In this document: piece after piece, positions 59,175 through 64,000 of the stretch | Position numbering within the stretch: the stretch's first letter is position 1 | How the letters are laid out: each line of letters starts with the position of its first letter | Assembly: GCA_917880885.1 (NCBI GenBank) | Contig: OU862907.1 | Span: forward strand, 66,893,072-66,957,071 | Length of the DNA: 64,000 nt | Origin: Limnephilus marmoratus | Taxonomy: Eukaryota > Arthropoda > Insecta > Trichoptera > Limnephilidae | Direction of reading: 5' to 3' | Position numbers and translations under genes: made by a program | The notes under the pieces: model-generated | Databases searched by the model: none | Told to the model about the DNA's origin: nothing | The model's input: the letters and a program-made list of their open reading frames with translations, nothing else

Positions 59175-59584
59175 CTCACCATAGACAACACCTCTCAAAC
59201 GTAGACAATGTCACCTCATCATAGACTATGATAGATAACTCACTCACCATATAAAATGCCTTTCAAACGTAGACAATGTCACCTCATCATAGACAATTAG
59301 CTATTTAGTAGCTATTCTATGCAGCGTTATAACGATAAGGGATGTATGTTTTTTGCTTTTTTTTTGCAGTCACGGTTTTTATTAAAGCGGCTAATGCTTT
59401 ATCCACGAGGGAGTAATCTACATTTAAACCAGTGACGAATAACTTGCGGTCTGCGGGCGAATTTAACACTTATAGCGGTTTACTAAATTAAATATCTAAA
59501 AGTTTTGGAGGAAATTCTCAAGAATAATAAAAAAATCTGTTCAGCTTGTCACACTTAACTTTGCAGGCGGCAAAACTAACAAAC
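59175..59584. other. Possible 3' UTR or intergenic, nothing recognised
   Basis: Starts with a three-fold direct repeat of CATAGACAA.G..CTCACCATA-like words (about 59175-59300). No poly(A) signal could be tied to the gene. Confidence 0.4.
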
Positions 59585-59905
59585 TCTTTGTTGAATCCAT
59601 AGAATTCAAATTGAAACAAGACCTCTGGTCTGGAGCCCTAAAACACCCGAAAAAACCCCGGACTCTGTGCAGAAACGGGTGTATGTGGGAAATTCTGTGT
59701 TTGTTTCTTTGGTATTTCATTGGAACGTGAAAAACTGGAGCACAATAGGGTCGTTTGTACAATTTGTTCTTTTGCTCAACAATTTTAGTGACTTCACAAC
59801 CAAGGTTCACGCCTTTACTTTCTTTAAAGATACCCTCCACACGGCATTCCCAAGGACGGGCATTGAGGTTTTCCGTAGGGCCCTTTGTGTGGAGTTATGT
59901 AATTA
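59585..59905 (+). repeat. Old Jockey/CR1-like LINE copy
   Basis: CCTCTGGTCTGGAGCCCTAA and GACTCTGTGCAGAAACGGG match the family. The 3' end CCCTCCACACGGCATTCCC..CTTTGTGTGGAGTTATGT keeps the outer hairpin pairing although the inner stem has changed. Confidence 0.7.
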
Positions 59906-60154
59906 TTTTTATTTATTTACACACTACTTAGAATAACACTTCTCAATTTTGTCCTTTAAAATGCATTATTTTACAGTCACCCTGTATAAAAAATTTGTAC
60001 ATTTTAATTTAATTTTAAAAGTAATATGTTGTGATGGCTCTCTATTATAAAAAAAATAAAATATATATAATTTTGATGTTGCAGAATTTCTATATAAATT
60101 CTGTTTTTAATTTATTTTTCACAAGCCAAATAAAAAAACAAGGATCAAGTTATC

Positions 60155-60605
60155 CCATCAGATGCTGGGCGTACTGTACAGGGCCCGCAGATAGCTGCTG
60201 TCGCAGTACGCCCCACTGTTGAATTTGGCAGCCACCTCTGGTCTGGAGCCTTAAAAATATTTGAAAGACACCCTTCACTTTTTTGCAGAAATGATTTGAT
60301 AGATTTCTCTATTTTAATTAACAAACGGATTGCAATCTTTATAGCAAAGAAGTCAAGTGAAGTGCTGTGTTTGTTCAACTGGTATTTCTACGGAAGATTC
60401 CCCGAGCAACTAGAAAAATTGATCCGCTTCAGCACCAGTGCACAATCAGTGGAATTGTGGAAAGATTTGCCAGCCTTTGTGTTACCTCCCTCCTACAACA
60501 TGGGTATCTTCAAAGCCCAGGTTCAATCGTTCCTCATCTCAAAAAGACACTTCACACAGCATCCCCAAAGACGACATGGACTCTGAGTGAAATTATTTTG
60601 CTCGC
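60155..60605 (+). pseudogene. Jockey/CR1-like LINE copy, diverged
   Basis: LVFLRKIPRATRKI / SEVLCLFNWYFYGRFPEQLE and SVELWKDLPAFVLPPSYNMG IFKAQVQSFLISKR on the + strand correspond to the [14 protein letters not shown] and [21 protein letters not shown] blocks. Ends CACACAGCATCCCC and a partial hairpin. Confidence 0.78.
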
Positions 60606-60711
60606 ATATACGCATCGTCTCATTCATTTCAGTATTTGATTCACTTGGTTTTGCCAGTTTTTCTTTCTGGGGCATCATCAACTTTTTCTACCATACACTT
60701 TCCCGTCAGAA

Positions 60712-61025
60712 ATTCTCCACACAGGAGGCCCTGAGGAAAATAATTTCCCTCAGGGCCTATTTCATCTGTGATGCTGTGTGGAGGGTCTTTTTGAGGAGAG
60801 GAAGGAATGAACATTGGTCTTGAAGAGACCCAAGTTGTAGGAAGGGGGAAACAGAGGCCGGCAAATCGTTCCACAGCCGAGCCGTTGAACGAGTCAAAGA
60901 AGCGACCCGTTCTCATGTGACAAATGTCAACCGTGTACAAATGTTGGGCACGTGTTTGGCGTGTTTCCCGACTATGCACCGGTGCCGAAGGGATCAATGA
61001 AATACCGGTAGAACAAGGTTCATCT
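60712..61025 (-). mobile_element. Jockey/CR1-like LINE 3' end, copy 4
   Basis: Minus strand: [38 protein letters not shown], then a short deletion, SVS-type PPSYN.. and the double hairpin at 60715-60790. Close to 7628-8260. Confidence 0.83.
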
Positions 61026-61029
61026 GTTA

Positions 61030-61440
61030 AAAAAAAATACAATATAACGATATTGGTTTACAAATATTTAAAATTAAGAAATTATTATAAAAAATAACAT
61101 TTACATGGAAATTCTGCAACAATTTTAGTAAAGTTATGTTTTAAAAAATAAAATCTTTAGTTTATAAAACATTTTTAAAAAAGTCACAAAATTATTTTGC
61201 AACAAAATACAGTAATTTTTTTTAAGTGAAAACTTTTTTAGCACTGTTGTGATTTAAAACTCGATGAAACGAAAAATAGCGACACTAAAAAGAGACAAAA
61301 ACATACATCTATAGGTTTTTAGATAAGAGAATGCGATGATAATCGGTCTCCTCTTTGTGCGGTGGTTCGTTGCCTTTTTGTACCAATTGTTTGGAAACTA
61401 TATTGGGACCCATATAATAACCTTTGCTTACTACTCAATA
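61030..61440. other. AT-rich spacer, nothing recognised
   Basis: Runs of A/T; no frames or termini. Confidence 0.5.
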
Positions 61441-61444
61441 CAAT

Positions 61445-61730
61445 ACGTTTGGTTACTTAGCAGGGGTGCCCGGTTGATGGGGTAAGGTTTGTCCAGGTCT
61501 TGGCGGCGAATGTGTATGCCCACCTGCTGCTTGGTGGTTCGGATCGGGAGAGACTGCCTGATGGAGACCTTTTGACCTTTCCGGCAGGACTCTCTCGGAA
61601 CATCGCCTTGCACCGCAGTGGGAGGGATGGATTCATACGTCCATCACTCCTGGACACATTAACCTCCAGATTCCTACCCACCCCTCGTACATTTTTCCTT
61701 CCCAGCACTTCCTCTTTTCTTAACTAACCA
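61445..61730 (+). mobile_element. Hairpin-tailed SINE body without tail
   Basis: GGTTACTTAGCAGGGGTGCC, GTCTTGGCGGCGAATGTGTA, CGGATCGGGAGAGACTGCCT, CACCGCAGTGGGAGGGATGG, CTTCCCAGCACTTCCTCTTT; stops before the hairpin. Confidence 0.82.
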
Positions 61731-61734
61731 TCGC

Positions 61735-61985
61735 GCATCGGACCGCCAAACAACTCGATCTGGCACACACTCCTTGCCTCGTTCACATTCATACATCGTC
61801 TTTTATTATTCTGACTCTTGACATGGCCCGACTCAAGTATCTGATTCACTTGATCGTGTCATGTCTTCCTCGGGCATCCCCGACTTCTTCTACCATTGAC
61901 ATTTGCGTCATATATTCTCCTTACACTCCTTTCCTCGTTCATTCGCTCTACATGCCCAAACCATCTGCCGAGCGATTCTCTATGT
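61735..61985 (-). pseudogene. LINE RT C-terminal fragment
   Basis: Minus strand: [70 protein letters not shown]; the end of the YADD-type LINE. Confidence 0.82.
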
Positions 61986-61986
61986 T

Positions 61987-62907
61987 TTGTGAGATCAAGA
62001 TAGGTCTCGGGCGAGATCTCCTGTCAGATTTGTGTGAATTATTTGGCTGTTATTTGCTTTTTCTATGGGCCGATGTCAGAATTTCAGCTGTGAGCTGTCA
62101 CGTATTTTAGTTTAGGTCGTTTTAAATTCATGCAAGTACGCAAGATTATTTATTCATTTAACCCCTCTAAATTTTCGCGAATATTCGCTTATGTTGTCTC
62201 GAAATGACATTTTATGAAAACTTTGTGTTATTACCGCTTCACAATTAAAGCTCTATAAATGAAACATTTCTAAACATAGCCGAATAGTAAAAACTGGTTT
62301 AGAAAGGTTACAAAATAATCTTTCGAATTATTATATTACAAATATATATTAACATTTGTAAATATTAAAATTTAGAATGAAAACATTAAAAAAACGTAAA
62401 AATGAGTCACATGATGTTTTTCAAAACGGTACTAAAATCACAGATTATGTAAACAACAATACTTATTCTATTGTATAAATGTATAATAAACACTTTTGTC
62501 ACCTCACTTTTTTATCATTTCATATAAAAATATTTAATAAAAATTAACAATGTCGAGCGCGATCGAGCCGCCCATAGGAAATTTGGCAGGTAAAATTATG
62601 TGTCAGATTGCGCGAGTGACAGAATATTCTTGTTATGTATTTCTATGGACAACTTGAATAGGGATGTACAGCTTGTTCCACTATCGACCTTTTACTTTTT
62701 GTTTTAGGGATGTCACTAAAAGAATAACGGAGTTATAACGGTTTCTATCGAGACACACGCGTTGACGTATAAACACGCTTATTGTACTTGACTGCTGTCG
62801 TATTTCTAACGCATATATCTGCTTACGTTGCTGACCGGTTAACAGCATTAGAAAATCACACAAATCTGACAAGAGATCTCGTCCGATATTCGTTACGATC
62901 AAGATAG
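61987..62907. mobile_element. Foldback element hosting TTAA MITE copy 3
   Basis: GGCGAGATCTCCTGTCAGAT..TTGTGTGA at about 62007-62037 is inverted at about 62852-62885 (TCACACAAATCTGACAAGAG..ATCTCGTCC), with GATCAAGATAG at both outer edges. The 685-bp MITE lies inside. Confidence 0.72.
62158..62842 (+). mobile_element. TTAA-flanked MITE, copy 3, 685 bp
   Basis: TTAACCCCTC at 62158, GACCGG before TTAA at 62839-62842; collinear with 9014-9693. Confidence 0.8.
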
Positions 62908-62909
62908 AT

Positions 62910-63345
62910 ATATATATATATATAGTTCCTTATAATATGTACTAGGTGTATTTTAAAAGCTGGCAATTTCAGTATTGAGCCGCGTCTGTTCACAATGTCC
63001 TCCAATTTTTTTATTCCATTGCTTTACTGGTTTTAAACAGTTAGGAATCTTGTGCGGTATTCACACAAAAAAAATGCAAAATAATTTTGTGCCTAATATA
63101 ATTTAACTACAGTATGAAAATCATACGTAAATGATGGTTTGTAGGGTTTAAAAATATATTATATAATTTGGTTATTCAAGGTGGAAGATTCAAAATATTA
63201 TAATTAAAAAATTTTTTTTAAATATTTTATATTTATGCAAAAATAATTTTACACATTGTAATTTTTTATTATGTTGTAATAAAAATTAACAAAAAAAATT
63301 ATTATATTGTTATTATTTGCTCTGTTTATCTTCCTTCCTTCTGTT
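62910..63345. other. AT-rich sequence with a repeat trace
   Basis: ATCTTGTGCGGTATTCACAC at 63048-63067 matches the 3155-3175 repeat. AT microsatellite at about 62908-62922. Otherwise nothing. Confidence 0.45.
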
Positions 63346-63412
63346 CATCAAAAACACCCTTTACACAGCATCCCCGAAAATGACAGTCCCTGAGGGAAAT
63401 AATTTCTAATCA
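63346..63412 (+). repeat. Isolated 3' hairpin block
   Basis: CACCCTTTACACAGCATCCC and GTCCCTGAGGGAAATAATTT; partial tail of the SINE/LINE family. Confidence 0.6.
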
Positions 63413-63419
63413 TTGAAGA

Positions 63420-63800
63420 TTTGTGAACCATTTATTGGATAACCAACACCTTTGCCATAAGTCACCCCAAGTGGTTCGCTACATATGGTGACTTAGCAGG
63501 AATGCCCTGGTTGATGGGGAGAGTTTTGTCTAGGTCTTGGTGGAACGCGGACCGGATTGAGAGAGACTGGTTGAGGGAAACCTTTTTACCTCTCTAGCCG
63601 GACTCTCGCTTTGCACCACAGTGGGAGGGGTGGATTCATATATCCGTCACACCTGGACACATTGATTCCCAGATTCCTACCCACCCCTCATACTTTTTTC
63701 CTTTCCCTAAAAGACCCTACACACAGCATCTCCAAGGATGACATAGGCCCTGAGATAAATTGTTTTTCTCAGGGCCTCCTGTGTGGAGCTAATGTAAAAA
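63420..63800 (+). mobile_element. Hairpin-tailed SINE, near-complete plus copy
   Basis: AACCATTTATTGGATAACCA, CACCCCAAGTGGTTCGCTAC, GGTGACTTAGCAGGAATGCC, then GTGGGAGGGGTGGATTCATA and the full double hairpin CCCTACACACAGCATCTCC..CCTCCTGTGTGGAGCTAATG with a short A-tail. Confidence 0.86.
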
Positions 63801-63822
63801 CAAGAAAAAAATGATAATATTA

Positions 63823-64000
63823 GTGACGCAACTAGGAATTCAACCCAGGACCATAGCCTTGCCGGGGCTCTGCTCTAACAACTGAGCTAATTCGACTCTA
63901 TCCCTTCAATCATATTTAACTGTATCATACTTCGACTAAGAACTATCAACATTATCTTCATTTTATTAATGCATACTTTTATTGGCTGCTTTCTTTATAT
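63823..64000 (-). mobile_element. tRNA-derived SINE, minus copy, cut by window end
   Basis: TTAGCTCAGTTGTTAGAGC (A-box/D-arm) and GGTTGAATTCC (B-box) on the minus strand; leader AGCAGCCAATAAAAGTATGC..TACAGTTAAATATGATTG shared with the 52-kb copies. Acceptor-stem pairing is poor. Confidence 0.7.

Overview
The window is nuclear DNA of an animal, most likely an insect. It has spliceosomal introns with GT-AG ends, an AT-rich background, and a dense arthropod-type transposon load: Jockey/CR1-like and YADD-type LINEs, a BEL/Pao LTR element, a Penelope-like element, mariner, and TTAA-, TTA- and 8-bp-TSD MITEs. I cannot name the order or species from sequence alone.

One host gene occupies almost the whole window on the + strand, from before position 237 to about 59,174. 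It encodes a DDHD-domain intracellular phospholipase A1 (the DDHD2 / Drosophila PAPLA1 group). Its 5' part lies left of the window. I reconstruct 15 phase-consistent coding exons (237..55763; 1872 nt = 624 codons), an extra homologous exon at 17095 and a candidate terminal exon at 59077. WWE-domain residues come from the first four exons, the lipase motif GHSLG is at about 31.6 kb, and all four D-D-H-D signature residues are visible in the exons at 41.7, 53.5 and 55.6 kb. Coding sequence is only about 3% of the window.

The introns are nests of repeats. 0.4-1.4 kb: TGATTAG-type tandem repeat. 3.9-5.9 kb: broken mariner carrying another insert. 6.1-9.8 kb: TIR element nest with an LTR-like unit and a TTAA MITE. 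10.2-11.6 kb: 60-bp minisatellite. 14.3-17.0 kb: 73-bp satellite. 17.4-18.2 kb: hammerhead-bearing Penelope-type repeat and a foldback MITE. 19.2-20.3 kb: LINE split by a solo LTR. 21.6-23.3 kb: Harbinger-like element. 25.9-26.8 kb: Penelope-like element tail with GIY-YIG and ribozyme. 28.2-29.1 kb: hAT MITE. 31.7-32.5 kb: foldback element. 33.0-37.9 kb: TTAA element holding a full-length LINE with two open ORFs. 39-41 kb: LINE tail and tandem units. 42.9-49.3 kb: nearly complete BEL/Pao element inserted in a 41-bp minisatellite. 52-55 kb: tRNA-derived SINEs, hairpin SINEs, and a MITE containing head-to-head hammerheads. 56.2-57.8 kb: a 1.6-kb TIR element. 59.2-64 kb: LINE, SINE and MITE remnants only.

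The most interesting signals are: (1) a U UUU UUA slippery heptamer in exactly the right frame at the ORF1/ORF2 junction of the intact LINE, whose ORF2 has no upstream ATG; (2) at least three convincing hammerhead ribozymes linked to a Penelope-like element, one pair arranged head-to-head as a palindrome inside a MITE; (3) a duplicated lipase exon in which the canonical copy has lost the usual His of the HGxG motif; (4) a SINE family sharing a double-hairpin 3' tail with a Jockey-like LINE present in many copies.
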